Shown here: one piece after another, positions 43,452-54,344 of the stretch
Position numbering within the stretch: the stretch's first letter is position 1
Layout of the letters: every line of letters starts with the position of its first letter
DNA from: Ctenosaura bakeri
Lineage: Eukaryota; Chordata; Lepidosauria; Squamata; Iguanidae
Direction of reading: 5' to 3'
Assembly (NCBI GenBank): GCA_948474755.1
Contig: CAOLHI010001301.1
Location: 62,001 to 126,000 of the forward strand
DNA: 64,000 nt
Notes under the pieces: generated by a model
Seen by the model: only the letters and a program-made list of their open reading frames with translations
The model's database searches: none
Told to the model about the DNA's origin: nothing
Position numbers and translations under genes: made by a program

Positions 43452-44375
43452 CCCATGTTCCTACCCAGTATCTGTGATCTAAGCTATATGCATATGACAG
43501 AGAGAGAGAGATTTCCAGTCCAAAACCTGAGACCGAAGGCAAGTTGTTGTGATGTCAGAGAGGTGGCATCATATGAGATCAGGATTTCTGTGCTGTCACA
43601 GAGTAGAGTACACAAGAGCTAAGAGGTGGTATGGAACCGCTGCTCAGTCAACTGATTGTGGAAGCAAGCATGAGGGGAATTAGCCCAGAACTTGGGTAAA
43701 ACCCATCTGAGTAGTATGGCTCACTGCCAGCCCTCAGGGATTAATTTTTTCCCCATGTCCTGGGCTACTGCTGTCAAGATTTGTCCACCAAGAAATCTAT
43801 CTCTCTATTTATTTGATTGGTTGATTGGCTGATTGGTTGATTGTCCACCTCTCTCCCAAAATGGGTCTCAAGGTAGCTTTGCAGTGATTTACAACTCTGC
43901 TCCTCTACTCCCTGCTCTCCTGCCAAAGGCATAACAGGCCCAAGTACATGTATCCATCATCTCTTTCCACAGATCCTTCCACTCTAAAATTCCTTTGCTG
44001 GGACCAGAGAGCCATGGAGCCATCTGCATGTGGGCAGGAACTTTAAAGGTTGAAAACAGGAGGGAGGGAAGTGTGAACAACCAGAGTCTCACTTTGTGGC
44101 TTTGAAGCCACCCAGAGTCCCCCAAAGCCATTAGATCCCCTCCCCAATTTATAATATTTTAGAAAGGGAAACATGAGGCCATAAAACCTACCCCACTACC
44201 ACCATAATTCTCCACAAACCCCTCAAATGCAACCCCATGCTGAAACTTAACTGTATTTTATCTCCTATCCAGAGCAGGAAGTGATGCAACATCCTTCTGA
44301 CCACGATGGCATGGCTTGGAGGGGCATATATGGGGAAAATGGCCCCTGTTTTCTCTGCATGTGTCACTCCTGTTT
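43452..44375. other. unassigned stretch, no gene seen
   Basis: A small TTGATTGG-type tandem patch at 43813-43845 (TTGATTGGTTGATTGGCTGA) is the only repeat. No coding domain. Confidence 0.4.
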
Positions 44376-44382
44376 TAAATTC

Positions 44383-44470
44383 TCAGCCCCCAGAAAATCC
44401 TGTGATAAGTACACCATGGGTCTCCATAAGTCAGAAGTGACTTGAAGGCACACAACAGCAACAGCAACAA
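44383..44470 (+). mobile_element. SINE BovB-type tail fragment
   Basis: TCTCAGCCCCCAGAAAATCC, GGTCTCCATAAGTCAGAAGT and CTTGAAGGCACACAACAGC followed by an ACAGCA tail: the 3' half of the tRNA-headed SINE seen at 53447-53627. The head is missing. Confidence 0.8.
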
Positions 44471-45055
44471 TTTCACACAGGCCTAAATTCTTTTGCTTAA
44501 TCCTGACTAAACTGGAGTTATTGAATCCATTGGATTTGCTCTCATGTTGATTCCCCCACTTAACAATGGATTCAGCGGGTCTCTTCCAGCTGGTCCTAAC
44601 CAATAGGACTCTCTAGCCACTCAGTTGCTCATTCTTGGGTGATGCAAACCCAAGTGTCTCCAATTCACCATTTTATTACTGGGATTATGGAAATTGCCAC
44701 CGTACCATGCCCCATTGTACAATCAGGACAATCAGAAAACACATGAGCAGATACACAAGCCAAGATCTTTCATCGGAAGACATAGCATAAAATTCTGTCA
44801 AGATGAAAATATACCATGTCTCCCCAACTCCTTCCCATGAGATCTGCCTTTCTCTTGCATCCCACAGGGACATTTAGTACCTTGTGAACAGCAGGGGGTG
44901 TTGGAGGAACATTTAGCTATGTCACAATGGCCATCTGCAGAATGATGTCATCTTCCAGAACCTCTGTAGGACCCCCCCCCATTAAGTACCAGAGGCTGCC
45001 TTCATCATCATGTGTCTGGCTATAGGAACATAGGTAGGCATTTCTCTGAGCCCCC
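44471..45055. other. unassigned stretch, no gene seen
   Basis: No recognised repeat except a C9 run at 44971-44979. Confidence 0.35.
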
Positions 45056-45059
45056 CAGG

Positions 45060-45275
45060 GGAAAGAGAGTCTTGATGGGAGTCGTTATTATTCTGAAAGA
45101 GTTTTATCCTTCTTCTTATTTACTGGCCTCTCATAATCTAAGATCCCAAAACTATATCTTTCCTAGCTTGTGTATAGATCCAGCGCTGTTTATTTAAATC
45201 AGAGTAGATAATCTCTCTGAAGCCTCCAGGGCTAATTCGTCATTACCACCACCACCACCTCAAAATGTCCTCCTA
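45060..45275. promoter_or_regulatory. candidate conserved non-coding element
   Basis: GGGAGTCGTTATTATTCTG, CTCATAATCTAAGATCCC, GATCCAGCGCTGTTTATTTA, AGTAGATAATCTCTC and GGGCTAATTCGTCATTACC: AT-rich, homeobox- and GATA-like words with kept CpG, and no repeat match. Short, so low confidence. Confidence 0.35.
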
Positions 45276-45659
45276 TTAAAAAAAAAAAGGCACGAAAAAA
45301 CCAAACCCAGAAGGAGCTGGAAGTCCAATTCTAGTTTTGAAAAAAGCTAAGATACTTTTTTAAAAAACTATTACAATGGGGTTGGAGTTGTACTGTGTTT
45401 TAAAGGCTAATCACAACTCTTAGTGGCTTTCAGAATTCTCTTTTTTCACTGCATTTTTTTGGTGGGCGAATCTGGGAAGGTCCAGAGGCCTGAGAGGTAC
45501 AAAAAGGGCTTAGAAGCCTAACACCCCATGTTAAAGCAAGTGAAGTATCAGCCAGAATTCATGTGGCAACTTGTGTCTTTGTATGTAGATTTACATCTGT
45601 GGAAAATAGAATGGAGCAGTTTTGCAATGTGTCCATTCAGCAATGAGCTTCTGTTACAT

Positions 45660-46628
45660 CTGTCCTGGGTCCAGTGCTGTTCAATATTTTTATCAATGAC
45701 TTAGATGAAGGAATAGAGGGCATGCTCATCAAATTTGCAGATGACACCAAATTGGGAGGGGTTGCTAATATGCCAGAGGACAGGATCAAAATTCAAAATG
45801 ACCTGGATAGATTGGAGAGCTGGGCCAGGGCGAACAAAATGAAATTCAACAGAGAGAAATGTAAGGTCCTACACTTAGGCAGAAATAATGGAATACAGAA
45901 ATATAGGATGGGGGACACGTGGCTGGATAGCAGTACGTGTGAAAGGGATCTAGGAGTCTTCATAGACCACAAGCTGAACATGAGTCAGCAGTGTGATGCG
46001 GCAGCCAAGAAAGCCAATGCAATTCTCGGCTGCATCAACAGGAGTATGGTGTCTAGATCGAGGGAGGTACTGGTACCACTCTACTCTGCTTTGGTTAGAC
46101 CCCATCTTGAATACTGTGTCCAGTTCTGGGCACCCCAATTCAAGAAGGATATTGACAAGCTGGAGCAAGTCCAGAGGAGGGTGACCAAAATGGTGAGAGG
46201 CCTGGAAAACATGCCCTATGAGGATAGACTGAGAGAGCTGGGTATGTTTAGTCTGCAGAAAAGGAGGTTAAGAGGGGACATGATAGCCATGTTTAAATAT
46301 TTGAAGGGATGCCACCTAGAGGAAGGAGGGGGCTTGTTTTCTGCTGCTCCAGAAACCAGGACAAGGAGCAATGGATTCAAGCTGCAGGAAAGGAGATTCC
46401 ACCTGAACCTCAGGAAGAACTTCCTGACAGTCAGGGCTGTCCGGCAGTGGAATCTGCTGCCTCGGAGAGTAGTGGAGTCTCCTACCTTGGAGGTTTTTAA
46501 GCAGAGGCTTGATGGCCATCTGTCGGGAGTGCTTTGAGGGTGTTCCTGCATGACAGGGAGTTGGACTGGATGGCCCGTGTGGTCTCTTCCAACTCTACAT
46601 TTCTATGATTCTATGATTCTATGATTAT
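45660..46628 (+). mobile_element. 5'-truncated CR1 LINE, well preserved
   Basis: A CR1 copy beginning inside the RT palm and running through the C-terminus, a short 3' UTR (GAGTTGGACTGGATGGCCCG) and the octamer tail TTCTATGATTCTATGATTCT ending near 46626. It is 5'-truncated, as most CR1 copies are. No target duplication is seen (expected for CR1). Confidence 0.93.
45662..46537 (+). pseudogene. CR1 ORF2 C-terminal half, open frame
   Basis: An uninterrupted frame of about 290 codons from [15 protein letters not shown] to the stop after [18 protein letters not shown] near residues 18-28 is the catalytic FADD motif; later blocks are [52 protein letters not shown] and [18 protein letters not shown]. 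The function of the family is target-primed reverse transcription in the nucleus. The copy lacks the endonuclease and RT fingers and has no promoter, so it cannot retrotranspose. The intact frame indicates low age compared with the CR1 copies at 4.1, 17.9 and 31.3 kb. The stop-free ATG at 45720 is not a true start. Confidence 0.9.
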
Positions 46629-47693
46629 CCTAGGGGGAGCCAGCCAAGTGACTGATGTGCCTGGAGACCAATGAGCATCAGGCCCAATGCACAATGGGAC
46701 TTATGGCAATGAGCAATAGGACCAATGCCCATCAGGACACCAGATAGGGAGTGGTGATGCACTGTTACCATATGTTACCATACCCTACACCCCCATTCTG
46801 CAGGATGTGCTATTTTCATAATTGAACATATTTATGGCTGGAAAACATTATCAAAGTTGCACTGACAAGAAAGCGTGTTGCCAGGTCAGGCTGACCTTAG
46901 ACATGCTCAGATCATAAGTTCAGAGAGGATTCAACAGGAAACCCTGATGCTAATGGGCTTAAGATAAGCCTTTCAGCACCTCTTGCTGTGTGCATTCTTG
47001 AAAATCATGGAAGGTGAAACTGCCCAGATGAAGTAATCAGGGACCATCCCTTCATTTTGCCCTATGGAAATCTTGCCTATACTGCCTGCCCAACCAAGAT
47101 ATTAAGAGATTGTCAAGACTCCCATCAGTGTTTTGACACTCTGGAGTTAAAGCAATGAGCCCATTCTGCACTTCTTTGTCAATCCCATGAGAAAACCATT
47201 ACTGCTTTGTCTACGCACTCCCTTCAGGGTAGGAAATAGGGTATATAAACCTGAGCTTTTGTTACCATGGTTCTGACATGCCCGGTGATAGCACTAGATA
47301 TCGCCTTGATATCAAACTTATTTGGCCTTCACTTGACCTTTCTCTGCCACCCTGCTCTGCATGTTTGCAAGGGCCACCGGACAAGCACGTGAATAGGCAT
47401 GGCCAGTAATGGTTGGACATTCCAATCCTCACTTAGGCAGGCAGATTAATGCCACTCCATTGCTTCAGGGACCATCTCTTGCAGACACACCTTGCTTAAG
47501 CGCGACTCTACACAAAGACGCTCGGCCCTGAGCCGACACCCTCTCAATACCAATCCATTTGCATATTGGCTACACTATTGTTATCCAGAGCTAAGCCCAT
47601 CATGTAAAACTTGACCTTTCCCAAAGCTTTGTCCCACTTCAAACTTGTATTGTTCTCACCAAGCATGGCATGGCCTGTAGGCATAATCCACCC

Positions 47694-47700
47694 TATAAAA
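47694..47700 (+). promoter_or_regulatory. TATA box of the family-A LTR
   Basis: CCCTATAAAAAG in the LTR on the sense strand; the same word is found reversed in copies 1-4. It fixes the orientation of the whole family. Confidence 0.75.
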
Positions 47701-47935
47701 AGTCCCCGATTCTGAGTCCTTCTTGGATCGCTCTGGACTTCCATGCTGCCTTGCTGTTGTTTGGCCTGAAGAGCTCCCCACAGCGAACCGTGCTGAGCTT
47801 TCTTCCCTGCAACCCTCCGCTTTTCTCCAGGACTACAAGACAAGGTGTCGTATCTCCCATTTCCCCCGAAAGTTCCCATTTCTAATTTCCCAGTTAGCTA
47901 TGTGCTTGTGGTGTCTTTTCTGTTGTTTGTCCTTT

Positions 47936-47941
47936 AATAAA
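47936..47941 (+). terminator. poly(A) signal of the family-A LTR
   Basis: AATAAA following CCTTT, with a T-rich stretch downstream (TATTATTTTTACTATTTT). Conserved in reverse in the other copies. Confidence 0.7.
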
Positions 47942-48550
47942 GCTATTATTTTTACTATTTTAAAACTGTCTGACTGCTCTTCTGATCTGACGCTGTATAC
48001 ATAGGGTTGCAAGATCCCTGCTAAGTTACCCTGCCTCTCGTTAGCTTAAGAGAGTGCCCGAGTTAATTTCCCCATCTTGTGGTTTTATTTGGTTACTTGG
48101 GAGTCCCTCCCGGAACCCGCAGAATACAAGGTAACACTTTGGCTCCAGCAAATTAATATGTTGGACATATTACCCAGACTGTTGCTCCTCTGTCCTACCC
48201 TCAGACACTGTCTGAGCCACTCTGCTTCAACCTTCTTCAGGACTGCTAATTATCACCCTTTCCACCCCTCATCTCTCTCGGTCCAACCTCTCATGCCTCA
48301 CTTTCTGATAACCTTGTGTCATTCTTGAGAGTGTTTGATTTTTTGCATGTTTGTCAGTCCAAATAAAATACTTTGTTTAACTTTAAACTGGATTCCTCTT
48401 TCCAGTTAGTACTAGTGTACATAGGCGAAAAGATCCTGCTATTACTCTCCTCTCACAGGTCTCCTTTGAGCTTTGATTCCTCCAAATTCTGAGGAAATGC
48501 TAGCATTGCTGGTGGACCTCAAATTCCCCTGTATTTTAGAGTAATAGCAC

Positions 48551-49797
48551 ATTGTCACTTTCCAATATGCATTGAGATACTCTTGCTTTGTCCCATTATA
48601 CATCTTTGCATCTTCACTAACAGGGTTTGTTAGCATCTCTGCTATATAGCTCAGCATGCATAAAGTTACATCAAGTAGACTGTGGCAGAGAATTCCAGCC
48701 ATCTTCCTTTCTTAATCCATCTGTTTCCAGATGACTTCACCTCTGCATGTTTACTCATCATTCTGTTCTGTTTCTACCACTTCTTTTAAAAAAAGAAATT
48801 TTCACAAAATACATATTTAAAATGTGTTTTTCTCTTCAAATATCTATCATAATAATGCCTATTTTCATACCTTTCCGCCAGTGCAAACTCTGGCACAATA
48901 TTTAGAAGAGCATGAAATCCAGGGGATAGCAAAGTTAAAGGATGGGAAGGAAATGCATTGGATTCACATTTCTATGCAGAAATATGCAATGGGCATTTCC
49001 CAAGACTGCCAGTGGAACTGAATAATACATCCTTCCTCAGTAATCCATATATTTGCAGGGCTTGTGTTTCATTGCAAAAGGGGACATGTGCGAACACTGC
49101 AAATAAGTTCAGGACTAAAAATGAGTGCCGTTGAAAAGTGTGTCCAAGGAGGCTTCAGCCAATAGGAAAAAAAGTGTGCAAAAATGCACACATTGAAAGG
49201 ATCTTACAAAAATATTTACATTTTGGGGGAAAATCTACATAAAGCCACCATACAAATTCTCAACAGTTTTTTTAAAAAATAATGAGTTCCAAAATCTGAA
49301 ATGGGAACAAAAGCAGAATGCTGATGGAAAATCTCAGAAACTGAGTGAGAAGAAGACATGGCAGATTTCCACATATCTAGCTAAGTTCCACTTCTCATAT
49401 CAGTTTCACTTGTAGGGTCTCAGTCATTATTTATTATGAGCTGCTCTGGTCACAATTACATGTTGGGAAAAGCGTCTTACAAAATCCATTCATCTTTGAG
49501 AGGCTAGAAGCATTGGCACAGGCACACATTGGGTTGGGAACTGTTTTGTTGTTCCTTTACTTGTAAAGTACCATGTACAGCAATGGTATTATATTCATCA
49601 TTATCATCCTTTGGCCCACAGTCCATGGACTGCCAGCCCCCCTCTACTGTGATTAGTTGCAACTGAAGTAGATGCATTGGACCAACACATAGGTAAATCC
49701 AGTTGGTTCGATGGTTATACTGTAGTAGGAGCTAAGAATGGGATTTGGCCTATGTTTTTAATTTTGTCTCTGTATGTGCTTTTATCTGTATTTGTTA
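48551..49797. other. unassigned stretch, no gene seen
   Basis: About 1.25 kb of AT-rich intergenic DNA. I see no element ends, no coding domain and no simple repeat. Confidence 0.4.
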
Positions 49798-50612
49798 TAG
49801 AATCATAGAGTTGAAAGTGACCACAAAGGCCATTAAGATCAATCCCCTGCCGTGCAGGAACACACCATCAAAGCATTCCCTGACAGATGGCCATCCAGTC
49901 TCTGTCTAAAAACCTTCAAAGGAGGAGACTCCACCATACTCCGAGGCAGCCCATTCCACTGTCAAACAGCTCTTACAGTCAGGAAGTTCTTCCTAATGTT
50001 TAGATGGAATCTCTTTCCCTGATGGATGTTTGAAGTGATTGTTCCATGCCTTAGGCGAAGCTTATCTTTTTTCAGCGCTGGGGTGTGGGGATTGCATGAG
50101 CAGCCTCCAGTGAGAGGTTCTTGTGTCCCCGCTGCTTCAGCTCCACATGAGCTGCCTGCTCCCAAGCAGGCAGCACGACAGCCCCGCCTCTTCCTTCCAC
50201 AGCACAGCCTGGGAGTTTCCCAGGCTGTGCTGGGGCAGGAAGCATGACTGCCACGACTCTGTAGGCTCCGCACGCACAGTAAGTGCGTGCAGGGCCCTGG
50301 AGCAATGCAAAATTGCGCACCATTTTTGGCTGAAATCCGAAAATGAAAAAGTGCACGAGCGGCCCCTGCCCTACCCTGGAGCATCGCACGATTGTGAGTG
50401 TGTCATGCAGATCACTCCTCACAATTGCGTGACACTCCAGGCACCCTTTCACATGGCAAATGCCATGCGAAAAGGGCCCTAGTCTCTGGAGCAAGATGAA
50501 ATAGGCTTGCTCCATCCTCCATATGACATCCCTTCAAATATTTACACATAGCTATCATGCCATCTCTTAACCTTCTCTTCTTCAGGCTAAACATACCAAG
50601 CTGGTACAATTC
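49798..50612 (-). mobile_element. CR1 LINE 3' end, split by MITE-B
   Basis: The left part (49798-50047) has AGAATCATAGAGTTGAAAGT and TCAGGAAGTTCTTCCTAATG (complement of the KNFLT block). The right part (50479-50612) continues with CTAGTCTCTGGAGC and CTTAACCTTCTCTTCTTCAG (complement of the SLQKRRL block). In the CR1 at 34.4 kb these two parts are continuous. Frame MYQLGMFSLKKRRLRDGM on minus is the relic. Confidence 0.88.
50048..50478 (-). mobile_element. GGCC-ended MITE, family B, copy 9
   Basis: About 431 bp; right end ATGCGAAAAGGGCC intact, left end altered (GCCTTAGGCGAAGC). Interior hairpins kept (CAGCCTGGGAGTTTCCCAGG near 50205; TTTTTGGCTGAAATCCGAAAA near 50322, shown only in part). Inserted in CR1. 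Confidence 0.85.
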
Positions 50613-51216
50613 TGGTACATTACCCTGGTTAGACTCTATTTAATACTATGAAGGAAGAAGAAGAGGAAGAGAGAGAATATATATCAATTATATCAGGTCC
50701 ATACTCTTTCAGGTATTACTGTCTGGTGTTTTGGACCACCATTAACTTGGTTTCTACCCAAGAATCTAAGAGTAAGTGAAGTCTCATCAAATAATGTGGT
50801 ATATTCCAAGCAGTGTCACTTTTTGTAATTGTGGTATTGTGATCCTATTTACAGTGCTTTCATTCAGATGTTTTAACAGTCCTTTTGGAGTTGCTTTCAA
50901 ATCACCTATCACTACTGGAACCACTGTAGTTTTCCTTTTTCTTAACAATATATGTAATATATCTATTTTTTCTTAGTTTTGTTGTTGTTATCATTAGCAT
51001 TAATGCCAAGGCAACCTCCTAAGAAATCGCTGAGCCCTGCAAAGTTTCTCACCTTCACTATAAGAACAAGATAAGGAGCAATCTTTTATTTTCAGATGAG
51101 GTTTCTGCAGGTTTCTTCTCATTTTTTTTTCAAATGGCATTTATTTGTTTGTTTGTTTGTTTGTTTTCCTGCTTTTCAGAAGAAAGCAATGGCTGGCATT
51201 CAGGATTGCAGTTATA
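50613..51216. other. mostly unassigned; (TTTG)n at 51141-51166
   Basis: A TTTG array of about 6 units at 51141-51166. The rest shows no recognised repeat or gene. Confidence 0.45.
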
Positions 51217-51419
51217 GGGCCTTTCTGCACTACACTGTTATAGTGCTATTATTCCACTTTCAACTTCCTGTGCAATTCTGGGTTCTGTTGTTTACTGAGG
51301 CCAAAGAGCTCTCTGGCTGAGAATTCTCAATGGCCCTCCCTGAACTGCAAAGCCCAGAATTCCACAGGATGTTGAAAGTGGAATAATAGCACTATAGCAG
51401 TTTAGGGCAAAAATGACCC
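51217..51419 (-). mobile_element. MITE-A copy 9
   Basis: GGGCCTTTCTGCACTACAC...GGGCAAAAATGACCCC, full-length foldback, centre in reverse orientation (TTTACTGAGGCCAAAGAGC). Confidence 0.85.
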
Positions 51420-52585
51420 CAGTTTGGGGAAACTGATGGAGTGACTTTACAATGACAGACATACATCACCGACAGACTGTGGAATCATGTTAGATAATTG
51501 TGACACTGCTCACCAGGGCATTTTGCAAGATGTCCTGTTGCACAACAGTGGCTCCCACCACATAATAAGGTACCTCAGAACATGTTCCACTGTGCAATAG
51601 CAGCTCCCACTGAACAATGGGGTACCATTAAATATAGGTGCATTCTTCTAGCCAGATTCAGGGCACCATGACTTTTTACTGCCCTCTGTTCTGGTTTGCC
51701 AGTGTCTCATGGTTCTGTTGGGAGATAATTCCACTGTACCCCACCCCACCCCCATCCTTGAACTGTCATTGAGCAAGGGCAGCCTGTCCCACAAAGTGCC
51801 GCAGTTTTGTGCATTGCAGTCCTAGTGCAATGGCCACATCACTTACACCATTGGTGTAATGGTCCCCATGGTATAGCTATTAGAACACTAGCCTCTTGGG
51901 AAATCAGCTGTTGTGCAATACATCAGGTCTAAACTGTACCCTCATAAGTTGGTTTATTAAATCACACAGTACCAAATGGTTGCCACCCAAAGTAAGTAGT
52001 AAGGATAATTATAATAGTTGTTATTACTGTTAATGTTGTTCTTTGCAGAACTTTATTCCCACTAATAATGGCCAAAACATCTCAACAGCTTTCAGGCAAG
52101 GAGAAAAAAACTGTTTTCTTGATGTCATCTGTACCTTTGTTGCTTCCAAAGAAGCACTCCATGGGTTCTTGCTGTAAATGACCCAATGGGCCAACTGAAT
52201 AGACTCACTCATTGCCATGGCCAAGCATAACATGTCTTAAAAATCAAGTATTTTAGTCCTGATTCTACAGCAGTTATAGATTGTTCCACCAGCTTCCACA
52301 CACAGCCCAACAAGCACTGATGATCTCTTATTCTTATCAGTTCCTTTCTCTTAACAGCAAAATAAAGAACACTCTCCCACAGTCTATTTTCAGCTAAAAG
52401 GAAATATATATGTGAAAATGTGTGAATGTTTTACATTCTCACTATCTCAAATCTCCTCCCCAGCCCCATAAGATAGAGAAAAGTTTGCAATAAGTGACAG
52501 AGAGAAGAAATGACTAGACCAACGCTTAGTCTCATACTTATTCCAGATTTTGTAATAAGGTGTGTGTCTTTTGTCCACTGAAATC
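51420..52585. other. unassigned stretch, no gene seen
   Basis: 51500-51630 has a loose ~75-bp direct repeat (AGTGGCTCCCACCACATAAT / AGCAGCTCCCACTGAACAAT, each followed by GGTACC). No coding domain. Confidence 0.4.
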
Positions 52586-52590
52586 TCTGT

Positions 52591-52591
52591 A

Positions 52592-52647
<56 letters not shown>
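52591..52647. repeat. (CTAT)n microsatellite
   Basis: About 14 units of CTAT. Confidence 0.95.
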
Positions 52648-52792
52648 TATATTTGTATGCCACCTTTCTCTCAGAGCTCCACTATATTTAGCTATTTGTA
52701 AAGAGTGACTGCTTGCCAGTTTGGAAAAGTAACACAGGATGGGAACCGTGACCTCCCAAGCTCTTCCATACTCTTTCCAAACTTAGGACACA

Positions 52793-53040
52793 CTGTGTGT
52801 GTGTGTGTGTGTGTGTGTGACTTCAAGACACCTATTGACTTATGGCAACCTCATGAATTTCCTAGAGTTTTCTTAGGCAAGGAACGTTGAGGGGTGGTTT
52901 TCCCACTTCCTTCCTCTGAAATATAGTCTACAGCATCTGGTATTTGTTGGTGGTCTCCCATCTAAGTACAAACCAGGGCAGATCCTGCTTTCTTTCCAAG
53001 GTCAGATGGGATCTGGTGCCTTTGGAGACATACTGAGCTT
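52793..53040 (-). mobile_element. 5S-rRNA-headed SINE, copy 2 (complete)
   Basis: On minus the head is at 53020-52930 and matches the complement of vertebrate 5S rRNA over most of its length: AGCATCTGGTATTTG, GGTGGTCTCCCATCTAAGTA, AACCAGGGCAGATCCTGCTT, CAAGGTCAGATGGGATCTGG. The tail (52930-52820) is the BovB-type sequence ATTGACTTATGGCAACC and CTTCCTTCCTCTGA. It ends in a GT/CA dinucleotide run (52793-52819). The internal control region (A-box, intermediate element, C-box) is the likely Pol III promoter in the founder; this copy is mutated. Confidence 0.82.
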
Positions 53041-53446
53041 ATTTGTAAAAAAGAGTAAGAATGTTTTCCTGGATCAGACCAAATCCATCTCATCCAGCAT
53101 TCTGGCTGGCATCCTGTTAGTCAGTTATGATGTCCTAACTTAGACTTAGGCCATTGTAACTGCTTTGTATTTTCATTTGTGATCCTAAGACTATTGCCAT
53201 GCCCACTGATACCCACCTTAATGACTTTGATACCCGCCTTAGAAGCCAGTCAGCCATCTGAAGCCACAGAGATCTGTGCCATTGCCTAGCATGGTGCTGC
53301 AGGATCACATGACCAGCCCTCTCTGCCAAAGAGTCCCTGCTTCTGCTCCCCACCTGCTGACAAGAAGGCTGGTCATTTGAGGAAGATGGACATCCAGAAG
53401 TGGGCTCCAGAGGCTCTTCAATAAATTGGGGTGAAATACATCTCAG
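53041..53446. repeat. repeat block shared with 26 kb (copy 2, without MITEs)
   Basis: Collinear with 26069-26860 but lacking both MITEs, so it preserves the empty sites. A 14-15 bp difference (AATGACTTTGATACCCGCC at about 53220) is the main indel. It is not known whether the block is a segmental duplication or a longer composite repeat family. Confidence 0.85.
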
Positions 53447-53627
53447 AGAGCCAGCATACTGAAGTGGTTTAGACTGTGGAGACCAGAGTTCAGTTCCTCA
53501 GTTGGCCATAGAAACACACTGGGTAACCCTGGGCACCTCACACACTCTCAGCCCCAGAAAACCCCATGATATATTCACTTTAGGGTCACCATAAGTTGGA
53601 ATGGACTTGAAGGCACACAACAGCAAC
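53447..53627 (+). mobile_element. tRNA-headed SINE, full-length
   Basis: GAGAGCCAGCATACTGAAGT (A-box region), GAGACCAGAGTTCAGTTCC (B-box region), ACCCTGGGCACCTCACACAC, then the BovB-type tail TCACCATAAGTTGGAATGGA and CTTGAAGGCACACAACAGCA. Confidence 0.85.
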
Positions 53628-53644
53628 ATATGGTTCAGCCTAGC

Positions 53645-54340
53645 ATAGGCCTGCTTCTGGACCTATGCTACATGCTGGATTACAGCCTTGACTGAACATC
53701 TGGCTCTGTATGCACCATGCACAATTCTGCTTCTGTCCTCTCAAACTGAATTTAGATGTTCAGTATCAGACAAAAACATGGCCAGCCGCTTCTGTTGAGG
53801 AACTTACACATGCCCAAGACACCAGTAAGATTTCGACTAAAGTCTTGCCAACTGGATGCTAAACAAAGATAGGGAAAAATGTAGATGGGATGGGATCAGG
53901 CTCAACAAAATCCAAACTGACTTTCACATCCTTGCCATCTGACTTTGCTTTGCTACAAGTATTAATTTGAAAAAGGCACTGGGAAAAGAGCATCCTGGTG
54001 AAAGACCAGATCACCACTCTCCCACACAGACACACCAATATTTGCATTTAGAAAGGAGTACATGGTAAAGATGTCATCAATTTAAAACTGGAGTGGAAAA
54101 ATTCCGGGAACCAAGTTTCCGTATCCAAGATCCACCTTGGCAAAGCAGCTCCAAAACTGGGTGGTGGTGGGAATTCATTCTAGAATTGACCAAATGTCCA
54201 CTGCAAGTCTGGGGATTAGGAGAAAATGGGAGTTGGAGGTAAAATAAGTTACAGAGATCCCCTCTACATGGTTCAAATGCAATTAATGCAATTCTGAAAT
54301 TAATAGCTGACCATCTCATAGCAAAATAGAAAGGTGACTT
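53645..54340. other. unassigned stretch, no gene seen
   Basis: No recognised repeat or coding domain. Confidence 0.35.
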
Positions 54341-54344
54341 GGCA

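Larger units (their letters stand above)
47260..48136 (+). mobile_element. solo LTR, family A, copy 5 (877 bp), nested
   Basis: TGTTACCATGGTTCTGAC...CAAGGTAACA with duplication CTTT (47256-47259, 48137-48140). This is the only family-A copy on plus, so signals read directly: TATAAAA at 47694 and AATAAA at 47936 about 240 bp downstream, giving U3 ~430 bp, R ~265 bp and U5 ~180 bp. It sits about 10 bp downstream of the TATA box of the older LTR. Confidence 0.93.
46763..48546 (+). mobile_element. older solo LTR (family C), split by a family-A LTR
   Basis: The host LTR starts TGTTACCATATG at 46763 and ends GAGTAATA at 48546 (terminal CA decayed to TA), with a 4-bp duplication GCAC at 46759-46762 and 48547-48550. 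Its length without the insert is about 900 bp, close to the 912-bp family-B LTR. It has its own TATA box (TATATAAACC, 47242) and its own poly(A) signal (AATAAA, 48362). It resembles family B in the R/U5 part (AATAAAATACTTTG; AAAAGATCCTGCTA). No internal region. Confidence 0.8.

Noticed and set aside
51840..51930. tRNA-like stretch near ATGGTATAGCTATTAGAAC
   Set aside because: No cloverleaf with a T-loop could be formed; no SINE body follows.
52930..53025. Possible 5S rRNA gene
   Set aside because: The match is to most of 5S in reverse but with many changes and a BovB-type tail attached; it is a SINE head, not a functional gene.
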